From CAYHOI01 sp964358175 (GTDB lineage: Bacteria; Margulisbacteria; Riflemargulisbacteria; GWF2-35-9): a DNA stretch of 33,176 nt. A program made the position numbers and the translations under genes. This document shows positions 16,896 through 25,898 of this stretch, in pieces. The notes below the pieces were generated by a model, which was not told where the DNA came from, did no database searches, and saw only the letters and a list, made by a program, of their open reading frames with translations. The DNA lies in the NCBI GenBank assembly GCA_964358175.1, contig CAYHOI010000010.1, positions 1-33,176 on the forward strand, in the 5' to 3' direction. Numbering within the stretch: position 1 is the first letter of the stretch; each line of letters opens with the position of its first letter.

Positions 16896-18542
16896 ATGGG
16901 TGGAAAACAATTATCATATAACGAAGAGGCATGGAAGCATCTTAGTTCAGGTGCGAAGACAGTTTATGACGCAGTAAAGGTGACTCTGGGGCCACGAGGG
17001 CATAACGTTGTCATCGAAAAGAAATGGGGATCACCAACTATTACCAAAGATGGCGTGACGGTTGCCAAAGAAATTGAGATCAAGGATCCGTTTGAGAATA
17101 TGGGTGCACAGCTGGTTAAGGAAATCGCTTCCAAGACAAATGACATCGCTGGAGATGGAACGACCACAGCAACCGTGTTAGGCTATGAGATTTTCAAAGA
17201 AGGACTCAAGAGTGTTAACCGTGGAATGAATCCCTCCGCAGTGAAAAAGGGAATTGACCGAGCCGTTGAAGCAGTTGTAAAGGATATTATGGGACGCGCT
17301 AAAAAGGTAGACAAAAAAGAGGCGATTGCACAGGTTGCATCTATCTCTGCTAACAATGACAGTGAAATCGGGAATTTGATTGCTGATGCAATGGACAAGG
17401 TCGGCAAAGATGGCGTTATCACTGTGGAAGAGTCCAAAGGAATCCAAACCACTCTTGAAGTTGTTGAAGGAATGCAATTTGATAAAGGATATGTGTCTCC
17501 CTACATGATCACCGACAGTGATCGTATGGAAGCTGTTTTGGATGATCCGTATATCCTGATCACGGACAAGAAAATTTCTTCAATAAAAGATATGCTCCCC
17601 ATTTTGGAAAAAGTGGTGAACATGGGACGACCACTCCTCATTATTGCTGAAGATCTTGAGGGAGAGGCTCTTGCTACGATTGTTGTCAACAAGCTTCGTG
17701 GGACATTGAATGTGGTAGGGGTGAAGGCTCCTGGTTTTGGAGACCGCCGTAAGTCGATGCAACAAGATATTGCCATTCTTACAGGTGGAACCGTCATTTC
17801 CGAGGAAACAGGATTAACGCTTGAAAATGCGGGAATGGAAATGTTGGGCCGCGCCAAAAAGGTGAAGGTTGGCAAAGAGCTCACGACGATTGTTGAAGGG
17901 GCTGGTAAGCATGCCGATATCGAATCCCGAATCAACCAGATTAAAAAGGAACTTGAATTGACGGATTCTTCTTATGACAAGGAGAAGCTTCAGGAGCGAC
18001 TTGCAAAGCTGTCTGGCGGTGTAGCGGTTATCAAAGCTGGAGCAGCGACTGAAACAGAGCTTAAGGAGAAGAAACATCGTATTGAAGATGCGTTGTCTGC
18101 AACACGGGCAGCCGTAGAGGAAGGTATCGTTGCTGGGGGTGGAACGACGTTGATTCGTGCGATTCAAGCTGTTGAGAAAATTGAGAAGGATGTCACGGAT
18201 CCTGATGAGCGAAACGGACTTCTTATCGTAAAGAAGGCTCTTGAGGCTCCTTTGAAGACTATTGCCAGCAATGCTGGTTTAGAAGGAGCTGTTGTGGTTG
18301 AGAAAGTAAAAGAGTTGAAAGGGAATGAAGGATTTAATGCCTTAACGTTCATCTACGAGGATCTCTTTAAAGCAGGTGTGGTTGATCCGGTCAAAGTGAC
18401 TCGATCCTCCCTGCAAAATGCAGCAAGCATTGCCTCAATGTTGCTTACGACATCGGTGCTCATTGCTGAGGAACCGGAAGAAGATAAAGCGGCTCCACAA
18501 GGGATGAATCCTGGCATGGGCGGCGGTATGGGGATGATGTAG
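16896..18542 (+). CDS. groL: Chaperonin GroEL (Hsp60)
   Basis: The 548-residue ATP-driven folding chamber subunit. The nucleotide-binding motif GDGTTTATVL occurs near residue 87, and VTLGPRGHNVVIEKKWG, TEEKKHRIEDAL-type residues (ELKEKKHRIEDALSATRAAV), EEGIVAGGGTTLIRA and the C-terminal GMGGGMGMM tail are all present. Length and every landmark match the usual family. AAAGGAGG precedes the ATG. Regulation is by the CIRCE site upstream of groES, and a strong terminator lies 40 bases after the stop. Confidence 0.98.
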   Translation: MGGKQLSYNEEAWKHLSSGAKTVYDAVKVTLGPRGHNVVIEKKWGSPTITKDGVTVAKEIEIKDPFENMGAQLVKEIASKTNDIAGDGTTTATVLGYEIFKEGLKSVNRGMNPSAVKKGIDRAVEAVVKDIMGRAKKVDKKEAIAQVASISANNDSEIGNLIADAMDKVGKDGVITVEESKGIQTTLEVVEGMQFDKGYVSPYMITDSDRMEAVLDDPYILITDKKISSIKDMLPILEKVVNMGRPLLIIAEDLEGEALATIVVNKLRGTLNVVGVKAPGFGDRRKSMQQDIAILTGGTVISEETGLTLENAGMEMLGRAKKVKVGKELTTIVEGAGKHADIESRINQIKKELELTDSSYDKEKLQERLAKLSGGVAVIKAGAATETELKEKKHRIEDALSATRAAVEEGIVAGGGTTLIRAIQAVEKIEKDVTDPDERNGLLIVKKALEAPLKTIASNAGLEGAVVVEKVKELKGNEGFNALTFIYEDLFKAGVVDPVKVTRSSLQNAASIASMLLTTSVLIAEEPEEDKAAPQGMNPGMGGGMGMM

Positions 18543-18582
18543 TTCCACAGGAATTTGTCTTGGAATTGGTTTGTGTTTTAAT

Positions 18583-18613
18583 AAAAAAGACCCGCTGACA
18601 GCGGGTCTTTTTT
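18583..18613 (+). terminator. Rho-independent terminator of groESL
   Basis: AAAAAAGACCCGCT (18583-18596), loop GAC, AGCGGGTCTTTTTT (18600-18613): perfect 14-bp arms with a GC-rich core and a T-tract. With A-tract on one side and T-tract on the other it could stop transcription from both directions. Confidence 0.95.
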
Positions 18614-18623
18614 ATCCTATAAT
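18595..18623 (+). promoter_or_regulatory. Candidate promoter of the 18.6-28.8 kb gene chain, inside the terminator
   Basis: CTGACA at 18595-18600 (one mismatch from TTGACA), 17 bases, then TATAAT at 18618-18623. The predicted start would be near 18630, only a few bases before the ATG at 18636, which has no Shine-Dalgarno sequence; the first gene would then have an almost leaderless mRNA. The -35 element overlaps the loop and 3' arm of the groEL terminator. Confidence 0.55.
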
Positions 18624-18635
18624 CAAAAGCAAGCT

Positions 18636-20627
18636 ATGACACTCATTCAGTTTATCAGAGACCACTTGTTGCTGGTCGAAATTATCATCGTTTCTTCATT
18701 ATTTTTCACCTATCTTCTTACTGAGACAAAGGTTCCTCTCGTTAAACGTGCGATCAATGGCTTGCTTTTGGTGCTTATTTTCGGGATTCCTATTTTTTTC
18801 ACCTCGATTACCAGAAGCGTTTTTGAGGTCAACAAGTTGCTCTTGCTTCGAGTAACGACCTTGCTAATTGTAGGGCTCTGGATTATTCAGTCCTGGTGGG
18901 TCGATTATGATAAAAAGGACACTTCCGATGGGTACCGTGGAAAACCTTTTTATGAATGGTGGGGCGTGAAGTGGTTTAAAACAGGACTGGAGATTCCTCT
19001 TCTGATTTGGCTTGTGGTCAATTTGGTCTCTACGGCTTTAAGCCAGAATCTCTTTGTGTCGATTATTGGAGCATATGATCGATGGGAGGGGATATTAACC
19101 GTAGTTAACTATGCGGTTCTGATCTTGATCTTTGCCAAACAAGTGGATTCTCTACGTTTTTTTTATTGGATATTTTTCTCATTTATCGTCTCTGCTGCGA
19201 TGAGTGCGATATACGGAATATTTCAGAGTAATGGATTGGATTTTATGCAATGGTCTTCTGATGCAACATCCCGAGCCTTTGGCAGTATTAACAACCCTGT
19301 TCATTATGGGCCATTTGTCGGAATGATGATTCCCCTTGCGTTTGGCTACATGATCCAGATTAAACGGTTTCAGTCGGATATGGGAAAGGTTTTGTTCCAT
19401 AGCCTATATTTTCTTTCCTTTATTCTCACTCTGGTGATTTACTATGCAATGTTCACGTCTTGGGGACGAGGGACGTGGCTGGGATTTCAGGGAGCGATAA
19501 CTATTTTTCTTCTTTTTATTTCACGACTAGTTGATGAGAGATCCAAGAAGCAATATTTTGCTGATTTTCTCGTGACCATTGCCATGGTGGGTCTGATGTA
19601 TGTGATGTTACTGTTTCGAGTGTATGCCTTAAAACCGTTGGTGATGGTTCCCGTGATGGTCATCCTATTCGGAGGTTATGGGATTTGGGTGTTTCGAAGC
19701 CAGGGATGGCTCAATGTAGTGGAACGAGTCGCGATTGTCCTGATGATATACCAAATACAGCTTATTCCCTCTGGACTCAGTCATGTGATCATATATTTCT
19801 CGTTATTGACGGTTCTTATGGTTATTCATAACAGGGTGTATCGGGACGAGAGCATCTTTATGAGAAACAAGCTGATCAGTGTGGTGCTTTTTAGCTTTGG
19901 TTTCATCCTCTTTTCACCAACGATTATTGATTTTTTGCTGTATCTTTTGGTGCTAACCGTCGCCTATGGTGTACGTCAGCTTTATGTTTGGGCGAAGGAT
20001 AAGTCGCTTGTGATGGTCGGGAGTGGATTTCTTTTTATTTTTTTAGCTGTATTGGTAATACCGCAACATTCTTTCACCGGAAAACTATTTAATAACGAAC
20101 GCAAATCGAGCTCAAACGTTTTGATAACTGCGACTGGTAAAACCTCAACTTACAAATCAGAAGCAATTGGCGGACATTCTCCTCGTATGAGTATGTGGAA
20201 GAGCGGAATTTCTTGGGGACTCCATAATCCAGTTTTTGGGACCGGCCCCGATACTATTAAGGAAATGTACCCTTTTTATCGTCGCGTTGAGTATGCCCGA
20301 CTTGAGGGCGGGTACAATCTAACGCCTGATCGACTCCACAATGAGTATGTAAATACTTTTGCAACCACTGGCTTTTTGGGGGTGGTTGGAAGATATGGTT
20401 TGGTGATTGGAATGTATTTGTATTTATTGTTAAATTATTTGTACAAGAATCGAGAGGAACCCTCATTCTATCTTTTGCTGAGTACACTGTGCGGGGTTTT
20501 TTTCTATCAGGGGCAGGTGCTCTTTAACTTTGGTGTTGTTGCAACAACTTCCCTTAATTATATGTTAATGGGGTTGGGGCTCGCGATTGGATATTATTCA
20601 CTTGGGAATCGATATGACAGCAAGTAA
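18636..20627 (+). CDS. O-antigen ligase/polymerase-like (Wzy/WaaL, PF04932-type) membrane protein
   Basis: 663 residues with a dozen or more membrane helices. The family landmarks are all here: LSQNLFVSIIGAYDRWEGIL, then INNPVHYGPFVGMMIPLAFG (the N-P-x(2)-Y/F-A motif), FTSWGRGTWLGF (S-R-G-x-W-L-G), and the periplasmic loop with HSPRMSMWKSGISWGLHNPV, FGTGPDTIKEMYP and HNEYVNTFATTGFLG. Such proteins polymerise or transfer lipid-linked glycans on the outer face of the inner membrane. Polymerase, O-antigen ligase and protein O-glycosylase members cannot be separated by sequence. The following TPR gene overlaps it by 14 bases, a pairing common for this family, and a sugar-phosphate transferase follows. 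Confidence 0.88.
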   Translation: MTLIQFIRDHLLLVEIIIVSSLFFTYLLTETKVPLVKRAINGLLLVLIFGIPIFFTSITRSVFEVNKLLLLRVTTLLIVGLWIIQSWWVDYDKKDTSDGYRGKPFYEWWGVKWFKTGLEIPLLIWLVVNLVSTALSQNLFVSIIGAYDRWEGILTVVNYAVLILIFAKQVDSLRFFYWIFFSFIVSAAMSAIYGIFQSNGLDFMQWSSDATSRAFGSINNPVHYGPFVGMMIPLAFGYMIQIKRFQSDMGKVLFHSLYFLSFILTLVIYYAMFTSWGRGTWLGFQGAITIFLLFISRLVDERSKKQYFADFLVTIAMVGLMYVMLLFRVYALKPLVMVPVMVILFGGYGIWVFRSQGWLNVVERVAIVLMIYQIQLIPSGLSHVIIYFSLLTVLMVIHNRVYRDESIFMRNKLISVVLFSFGFILFSPTIIDFLLYLLVLTVAYGVRQLYVWAKDKSLVMVGSGFLFIFLAVLVIPQHSFTGKLFNNERKSSSNVLITATGKTSTYKSEAIGGHSPRMSMWKSGISWGLHNPVFGTGPDTIKEMYPFYRRVEYARLEGGYNLTPDRLHNEYVNTFATTGFLGVVGRYGLVIGMYLYLLLNYLYKNREEPSFYLLLSTLCGVFFYQGQVLFNFGVVATTSLNYMLMGLGLAIGYYSLGNRYDSK

Positions 20628-21711
20628 GAGCCTCGCAAAAGACACCCGACTCATTCTTGTCATCGTTATGCTTTCGTTGGTTGCCTATGGCTTGTGGCAA
20701 TCTGTCTTGCCTTGGAGAGCGGAGTATTACTATCGAAAAGGGTTCGTTGAAAATACCTATCGAAAATATAATGAATCCATCAGCTCTTTAGACAGAGCGA
20801 TGAAATACGCGCCATGGGAAACCTATTATCTGATAACCCAGGTTCGAAATTATGAGGAGTTGTCTCGGCAGAACCAGAATCCTGATGAGCAGAGAAAGTG
20901 GCTCTTGAAAGCAAAGAATACTTACGACTATATGCTAAGAATTAACCCTACCAATCCCTGGTATTGGAGTGGTCTCGCTTCCATTGAGCTGGGACTTTTC
21001 AATATGAGTCCGACACCCCAAGAGCGAAAAGCTCATTTTGAAGCTGCAGGAAAGGCTTACAGCGAGGCAGCGCGTATCGATAGGCTTAATCCATTATTTC
21101 AAATGTCCCTGGCCTATTATGATCATCGGTCTGGGAAGTTGGATGACGCCTACAAGCTTTATGAATCCTGCATCCGATTGGACAAGGACTTTGTAGAAGC
21201 ACTCTATAACATGGCAGAAATTGATATTATCAGGGGAAAGCTGGACTCTGCGGTTGAAAAATTTGAACAAATTGTTTCTGCAGATCGTGCGAATTATGAT
21301 CCTTCGACTAAGACGTACTCTCCATGGGTAAAGGGGGGTGACTTTAATGGATATCGAACTCGTCTTGCAGAAATCTATCTTTCTCAGCACAAGTTTAAAT
21401 CTGCAATAGATACATTTAAGTGGGCGCTGGAATTGCATCCCGAGGATTCTCGAATTTGGCGAGGACTCGGGGTAGCTTATCATCAAGATGGTCAGTCTGA
21501 ACTTGCTGCATATGCTTACAAGCAAGCGACGATGTTCAATCCCGATATGCAGGATGTAAATAAATACCAAGCTTACTTGTATTACAATATGGGACTTCTT
21601 AACAGTGCGATTGAAAATCTGAGGCAATATTCTCAGATGAACCCAGGCGATGAGAAAGCGCGTTCAGATCTTGAAAGAATGATTATGATGAGCCGATATA
21701 AAGCTCGATAA
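20614..21711 (+). CDS. Membrane-anchored TPR-repeat protein
   Basis: 365 residues: an N-terminal membrane anchor (about 12-30, RLILVIVMLSLVAYGLW) and then at least five to six tetratricopeptide repeats, seen in YYYRKGFVENTYRKYNESIS, AAGKAYSEAARIDRLNPLF, LYESCIRLDKDFVEALYNMA, ALELHPEDSRIWRGLGVAY and AIENLRQYSQMNPGDEKA. The ATG at 20614 is chosen because the longer frame begins with a TTG at 20587 with no ribosome site. TPR proteins of this kind serve as binding scaffolds; the overlap with the ligase-like gene suggests the two act together at the inner membrane. No catalytic domain is seen. Confidence 0.85.
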   Translation: MTASKSLAKDTRLILVIVMLSLVAYGLWQSVLPWRAEYYYRKGFVENTYRKYNESISSLDRAMKYAPWETYYLITQVRNYEELSRQNQNPDEQRKWLLKAKNTYDYMLRINPTNPWYWSGLASIELGLFNMSPTPQERKAHFEAAGKAYSEAARIDRLNPLFQMSLAYYDHRSGKLDDAYKLYESCIRLDKDFVEALYNMAEIDIIRGKLDSAVEKFEQIVSADRANYDPSTKTYSPWVKGGDFNGYRTRLAEIYLSQHKFKSAIDTFKWALELHPEDSRIWRGLGVAYHQDGQSELAAYAYKQATMFNPDMQDVNKYQAYLYYNMGLLNSAIENLRQYSQMNPGDEKARSDLERMIMMSRYKAR

Positions 21712-21715
21712 GACG

Positions 21716-23098
21716 ATGTTTCGAATAGTTGTTCTCGCCGTTTCTGATTTGCTGATTGTCAACGGTTCATACGTTTTGGCCTATGCCCTCAAGTTCAAGC
21801 TGGGACGATTTTATCCCTCCGCCCAAATAGAGCCATATCTTTCTTCCTTATATCTCCTAACGATCCTCTGGGGGATTTCGCTGATTCTCTTTAAGGTCTA
21901 CGATCGACGACGGGGAATCTTATCTGGAATCGAAGAGTTCTTAAATATGGGTAAGGCGGGAATGTTAGCGACATGTCTTGTCATGGCCAGTACGATGATA
22001 TTTCCCTTTATCCCAGGATCACGCTTTGTTTTACTCTATGCTTTTTTGATTAACATTCTACTGATGGGCATGGTTCACCACCTTATGTTCTTGTGGGGGC
22101 AGCACTCAGGACGGTCAAAATTAAAGAATATCTTGATTATTGGTACAGATGAAGTGAGTCAAAGCCTTTATGAGCGTCTACTCAGAGACAATAGGCATCG
22201 ATACAATGTGATTGGTGCTGTAGGGGATGCCCCATCCAAGCTCATGTATTCGGTTGAGAAAGTGTTCCAACATATGGGCTCGTTCGATTTGATTTGGCCA
22301 CTGCTCGCGAAATATCAAATCAAGGAGGTCTTTATCGCAACCCAACAGCTCACACGTCAGCAGCTTTCTTCCATGCTTGATCGAATGATCGAGGAGGGCT
22401 TGGAGGTTTGGATGATCCCTTCTTTTTACGATGTGGTTTCCAACCGTGTTGAGGCGTCAGATGAAATTGGCTTACCTTTGTTTTCTATTAAACCCAACGT
22501 GCTGGCCCCCTTTCAAATTATGCAGAAAAGAGTGTTGGATATAGCCTTGTCACTTTGCATCCTCATTTTTACAAGTCCACTGTTGCTTTTTATTTCGGCT
22601 ATCCTGCGACTAGAAAATAAAGGAGATATCATCTACAAGCAAGAGCGAGTTGGTTTGAATGGTTTGTCTTTTATTATGTATAAATTCAGAACGATGGCGA
22701 CTGATGTCGAAGCACAAACGGGGCCAGTCATTCATACGGAGGAAATGAGTTATCGTTTGAGCTGGCTTGGGCGAATATTACGAAAAACTTCGTTGGATGA
22801 AATGCCTCAGTTGTTTAATATTCTGAAGGGTGACATGAGTCTGGTGGGGCCACGCCCTGAACGTCCCTTTTTTGTGGAGCAATTTAGGAAAGAAATTCCC
22901 GACTATGAGATGAGACACCGAGTGCTTCCTGGTGTAACAGGGTGGGCTCAAATCAATGGTCGATCAGCATTATCGACCCGAGTTGATGAAAAGGTGATGT
23001 ATGATTTGTATTATATTAATAACTGGTCTTTGGCTTTTGATGTTAAAATACTGTTTAAGACAGTTTTGGAGGTTCTGACATGGCGTGGCGCGTATTAA
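21716..23098 (+). CDS. Polyprenyl-phosphate sugar-1-phosphate transferase (WcaJ/WbaP-type)
   Basis: 460 residues. The N-terminal half has four to five membrane helices and a Rossmann-like CoA_binding_3 region (LKNILIIGTDEVSQSLYERL). The C-terminal half is the Bac_transf catalytic domain (PF02397): KRVLDIALSLCILIFTSPL, IYKQERVGLNG, MYKFRTM, SLDEMPQLFNILKGDMSLVG, PRPERPFF, PGVTGWAQINGRS and a closing YDLYYINNWSLAFDVKILFK. These enzymes start exopolysaccharide or O-antigen units by moving a sugar phosphate from a nucleotide sugar to undecaprenyl phosphate. Length and architecture fit the WcaJ group; the sugar cannot be told. The gene starts four bases after the TPR gene. Confidence 0.92.
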   Translation: MFRIVVLAVSDLLIVNGSYVLAYALKFKLGRFYPSAQIEPYLSSLYLLTILWGISLILFKVYDRRRGILSGIEEFLNMGKAGMLATCLVMASTMIFPFIPGSRFVLLYAFLINILLMGMVHHLMFLWGQHSGRSKLKNILIIGTDEVSQSLYERLLRDNRHRYNVIGAVGDAPSKLMYSVEKVFQHMGSFDLIWPLLAKYQIKEVFIATQQLTRQQLSSMLDRMIEEGLEVWMIPSFYDVVSNRVEASDEIGLPLFSIKPNVLAPFQIMQKRVLDIALSLCILIFTSPLLLFISAILRLENKGDIIYKQERVGLNGLSFIMYKFRTMATDVEAQTGPVIHTEEMSYRLSWLGRILRKTSLDEMPQLFNILKGDMSLVGPRPERPFFVEQFRKEIPDYEMRHRVLPGVTGWAQINGRSALSTRVDEKVMYDLYYINNWSLAFDVKILFKTVLEVLTWRGAY

Positions 23099-23757
23099 TT
23101 ATTTTTTCATTTTTAATGGGTTTGGGTTTTGGATGGGATTACGAGGTCATCAAAAACACCGATCAACAGGGTGAGATGGTGACCATTTACCTAGGGAGCA
23201 AAGAAGTGTTATCCCTTAAAGGAAATGATACAGAGGCTTTAAGAAAGGCCTATACTTTTATCGCGAGGTTAATGCAGTGTCATGAACTCCATTATGATCC
23301 TGAACAGCTGGTTTTGCGACAAGTTCGAGCCTCTGAGTATGGGATATATTGGGCTGATCAAAAGCTAGTGAGTGTGACTGAGCAGGAGCGTTCACTTAAC
23401 GGAATTCGTGGGAACACTCTTCTCAAAATGAAAGATCTTGTAAAAGGAGGACGAGAACGTCGGGAGACGATTGCGATGCCGGTGAAAGGGAGTGTTTTTA
23501 AAGGGATTAATCAGATCAAGGAGATTGCGATCTCTTTTAAGGAAAATGTGAAGGTATTCCCAGCGGTTCATGCCTTTTTACCCATTGGAACCAAAGTCAG
23601 AGTGATTAATCCGTTAAAGGATTGGAGTGTGGTGGTTGAGATTGTGCGCAACGAGGATGTGGGGCTGGGAAATGTTTTAGGAATCCCTCGAAAGGCGATT
23701 CAGGCTCTCGGGGTCAATGCTCAGGCCAGTAGTCCTATTCGAACACAGTTTCTATGA
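23080..23757 (+). CDS. Secreted protein with RlpA-like double-psi beta-barrel
   Basis: 225 residues. A likely signal peptide covers residues 1-18 (MAWRVLIIFSFLMGLGFG). The middle has no recognisable domain. Residues about 158-212 (VFPAVHAFLPIGTKVRVINP, WSVVVEIVRNEDVG, NVLGIPRKAIQALGV) fit the RlpA-like barrel, where LP-x-GT-x-V-x-V-x-N, SV-x-V and a final helix A-x-x-ALG are expected. The D-R-G-P and D-L-S segments linked to lytic transglycosylase activity are not kept (ED-VG and L-GIP), so catalysis is doubtful. The start overlaps the sugar transferase gene by 19 bases with TTGGAGG as ribosome site, and the ATGA end overlaps gltX. It probably works in the periplasm on cell wall or glycan export. 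Confidence 0.65.
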   Translation: MAWRVLIIFSFLMGLGFGWDYEVIKNTDQQGEMVTIYLGSKEVLSLKGNDTEALRKAYTFIARLMQCHELHYDPEQLVLRQVRASEYGIYWADQKLVSVTEQERSLNGIRGNTLLKMKDLVKGGRERRETIAMPVKGSVFKGINQIKEIAISFKENVKVFPAVHAFLPIGTKVRVINPLKDWSVVVEIVRNEDVGLGNVLGIPRKAIQALGVNAQASSPIRTQFL

Positions 23758-25163
23758 CCTTTCGTCTTCGCTTTGCGCCTAGTCCGACAGGCAATTTGCA
23801 TATTGGCAGTGCCAGAACGGCTTTATTTAATTTCCTTTATACACGCTATCTGAAGGGAACGTTTATCCTTCGGATTGAAGATACAGACATCCTCAGATCC
23901 AAAAAAGAATTTGAAGCGGATATTTTGAGTGGACTCCGCTGGCTCGGAATCGAATGGGATGAGGGGCCCGGAAAACCAGGACTTCAGTCCACCTATTATC
24001 AGCTTGAACGTTGGCGCGCTGGGGTTTATCAGCGTTATGTTCGAGAGTTGATGGAATCCAATCAGGCATATCAATGCTTCTGTTCCTCTTCGGAAGAGGG
24101 GTTTGTTTACAATGGGACTTGTCGTCATTTGAGTGTCGAACAAGTGAATGAGAATATTTCAAAGGGGTTGCCATTTGCTATTCGGTTTAAGGTGGCGAAC
24201 GAAGTGGTGAAGTTTCGAGATTTGGTTCGTGGAGAGATTTCTTTTGATATGGCGTTAAATGGAGATTTGGTGATTATGCGGTCAGATGGGATGCCCACTT
24301 ACAACTTTGCGGTGGTAGTTGATGATATGGAAATGGCCATTACGCATGTGATTCGAGGTGAAGATCATATTAGCAATACCCCCAAGCAGATTCAGTTGTT
24401 CAGGGCTTTGGGGAAGGAGCCGCCACTGTACGGACATATTTCAATGATCCTGGGGCCTGATCGATCCAAACTCAGTAAGCGGCATGGGGCAAAATCAATC
24501 ACTGAATTCATGAAGGAGGGTTATCTTGCATCGGCCATTGTCAACTTTCTTGCGATGCTCGGTTGGTCTCATCCAGAAGGAAAGGAAATCCTCTCTATAG
24601 AAGAGCTTTTCCAGGTTTACGATATTGAACGAGTGAGCAAAAGTAACTCCATTTTTAATCTAGAAAAGCTTGACTGGATGAATGGCCAGTATATTCGAGC
24701 TCTTTCGCCGTCTGAGCTTTTTGAGCTAGCCAGACCATTTATCGGCGAGAATATTGTGGCAGTTTTTTCATATGAGGAATGGATGAAGATTCTGGATGTT
24801 GTGAAGGATAAGTTGGTTTTTCTAACGGATGTAACCCCGCAGATACAGGTTTTCTTAAAAGAAAAGATTGATTATGAACCAGGTCGTCTGGATGGGCAAG
24901 CTGTCAATATTCTCAAGCAATTTAGTGAAATGCCTTTGGATCATTCATTCGAGGTCGAAGCTCTTACGGCCTTGGCAGACGAATTTATCAGTTCTCACGG
25001 ACTCAAGAAGGCCCTATTCTTTCATCCGTTGCGCTATGCCATTACCGGTGAAACAAAGGGTTCTGCGCTTTTTGCGGTGTTAAATATTTTGGGGCGAGAA
25101 AAAGTCTGTCAACGTATTGCAAATTGTGTTCGATTTTATGAACCCTCCTCAACGGGCGAGTGA
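23754..25163 (+). CDS. gltX: Glutamyl-tRNA synthetase
   Basis: Class I aminoacyl-tRNA synthetase that charges tRNA-Glu (and possibly tRNA-Gln where amidation is used). The HIGH-type motif is PSPTGNLHIGSART (residues 9-22) and the KMSKS-type motif KLSKRHGAKS. A zinc site of the C-x-C-x(n)-C-x-H type is present (QCFCSS, GTCRHLS). GEDHISNTPKQIQLFRALG is also conserved, and 469 residues is normal. The gene starts by a 4-base ATGA overlap with the RlpA-like gene. Being inside a glycan/cofactor chain is unusual for a synthetase; it looks like a fusion of transcription units by compaction. Confidence 0.97.
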   Translation: MTFRLRFAPSPTGNLHIGSARTALFNFLYTRYLKGTFILRIEDTDILRSKKEFEADILSGLRWLGIEWDEGPGKPGLQSTYYQLERWRAGVYQRYVRELMESNQAYQCFCSSSEEGFVYNGTCRHLSVEQVNENISKGLPFAIRFKVANEVVKFRDLVRGEISFDMALNGDLVIMRSDGMPTYNFAVVVDDMEMAITHVIRGEDHISNTPKQIQLFRALGKEPPLYGHISMILGPDRSKLSKRHGAKSITEFMKEGYLASAIVNFLAMLGWSHPEGKEILSIEELFQVYDIERVSKSNSIFNLEKLDWMNGQYIRALSPSELFELARPFIGENIVAVFSYEEWMKILDVVKDKLVFLTDVTPQIQVFLKEKIDYEPGRLDGQAVNILKQFSEMPLDHSFEVEALTALADEFISSHGLKKALFFHPLRYAITGETKGSALFAVLNILGREKVCQRIANCVRFYEPSSTGE

Positions 25164-25890
25164 TCAAGTGACCAGAATCCGTCTTGGGGTAAACATCGAT
25201 CATATTGCGACACTTCGCCAGGCTAGGGGCGGAAGTGAACCAGACCCCCTGACTGCGGCACTGCTTGCGCAAAAAGCTGGTGCAGATCAAATTACCATTC
25301 ATTTGCGGGAAGATCGACGCCATATTCAAGATGATGATGTGATTCGAATTCGCGAGGCTATTACCATCCCCCTGAACCTGGAGATGGCTGCTGTAGATGA
25401 GGTGGTGCAGATTGCATTGCGAGTTCGTCCCGATAAGGTGACGCTGGTGCCTGAGCGACGCGAGGAGATCACAACCGAAGGCGGTCTTGATGTGGCCGGA
25501 CAGCTTTCTCATATCGCAGGGGTTTGCCAGACTTTCAAGTCGGCGAAAATGGATGTGAGTTTGTTTATTGAGCCGGATCGCAGGCAGATTCTGGCAGCTT
25601 CCCAAAGCGGAGCTCCCTCCATTGAGATTCATACCGGGAAATATGCTGCCTCAACGGGAGCTGATGTTGACGTGGAACTGCGTCGTATCCGGGATGCGGT
25701 GGATTATGCACAGAGTCTTGGGCTTCGGGTGCAAGCAGGTCACGGACTAACGGCGGACAACCTGAAACCCCTCCTGAAGATCGAGGGCATTGAGGAGTTC
25801 AATATTGGGCACAGCATTATCGCCAGAGCTACACTTCTAGGGCTTGAAGAGTCGATTCATCAAATTATTCATGCGGCAGGAGAGAGGTAG
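25138..25890 (+). CDS. pdxJ: Pyridoxine 5'-phosphate synthase PdxJ
   Basis: PdxJ condenses 1-deoxyxylulose 5-phosphate with 3-amino-2-oxopropyl phosphate to make pyridoxine 5'-phosphate, the last ring-forming step of DXP-dependent vitamin B6 synthesis. Landmarks: RLGVNIDHIATLRQARGG, GADQITIHLREDRRHIQDDD, NLEMA, VTLVPERREEITTEGGLDV, SLFIEPD, EIHTGKYA, VQAGHGLTADN and EFNIGHSIIARA. The start is uncertain: ATG 25138 overlaps gltX by 26 bases, while GTG 25168, just after the gltX stop, gives 241 residues, nearer to the family norm. A still longer frame starts at a TTG (25117). No other B6 gene is in the window. Confidence 0.95.
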   Translation: MNPPQRASDQVTRIRLGVNIDHIATLRQARGGSEPDPLTAALLAQKAGADQITIHLREDRRHIQDDDVIRIREAITIPLNLEMAAVDEVVQIALRVRPDKVTLVPERREEITTEGGLDVAGQLSHIAGVCQTFKSAKMDVSLFIEPDRRQILAASQSGAPSIEIHTGKYAASTGADVDVELRRIRDAVDYAQSLGLRVQAGHGLTADNLKPLLKIEGIEEFNIGHSIIARATLLGLEESIHQIIHAAGER

Positions 25891-25898
25891 CCGACTGC

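Noticed and set aside
17501..17935. A 144-codon open frame on the minus strand inside groEL
   Set aside because: It lies wholly in the antisense of a perfectly conserved groEL; its Ser/Pro-rich content is what antisense of such a gene gives.
21094..21627. A 177-codon minus-strand frame
   Set aside because: Antisense of the TPR repeats; no motif or ribosome site supports it.
25042..25632. A 196-codon minus-strand frame over gltX/pdxJ
   Set aside because: Antisense of two conserved genes and no recognisable protein features.
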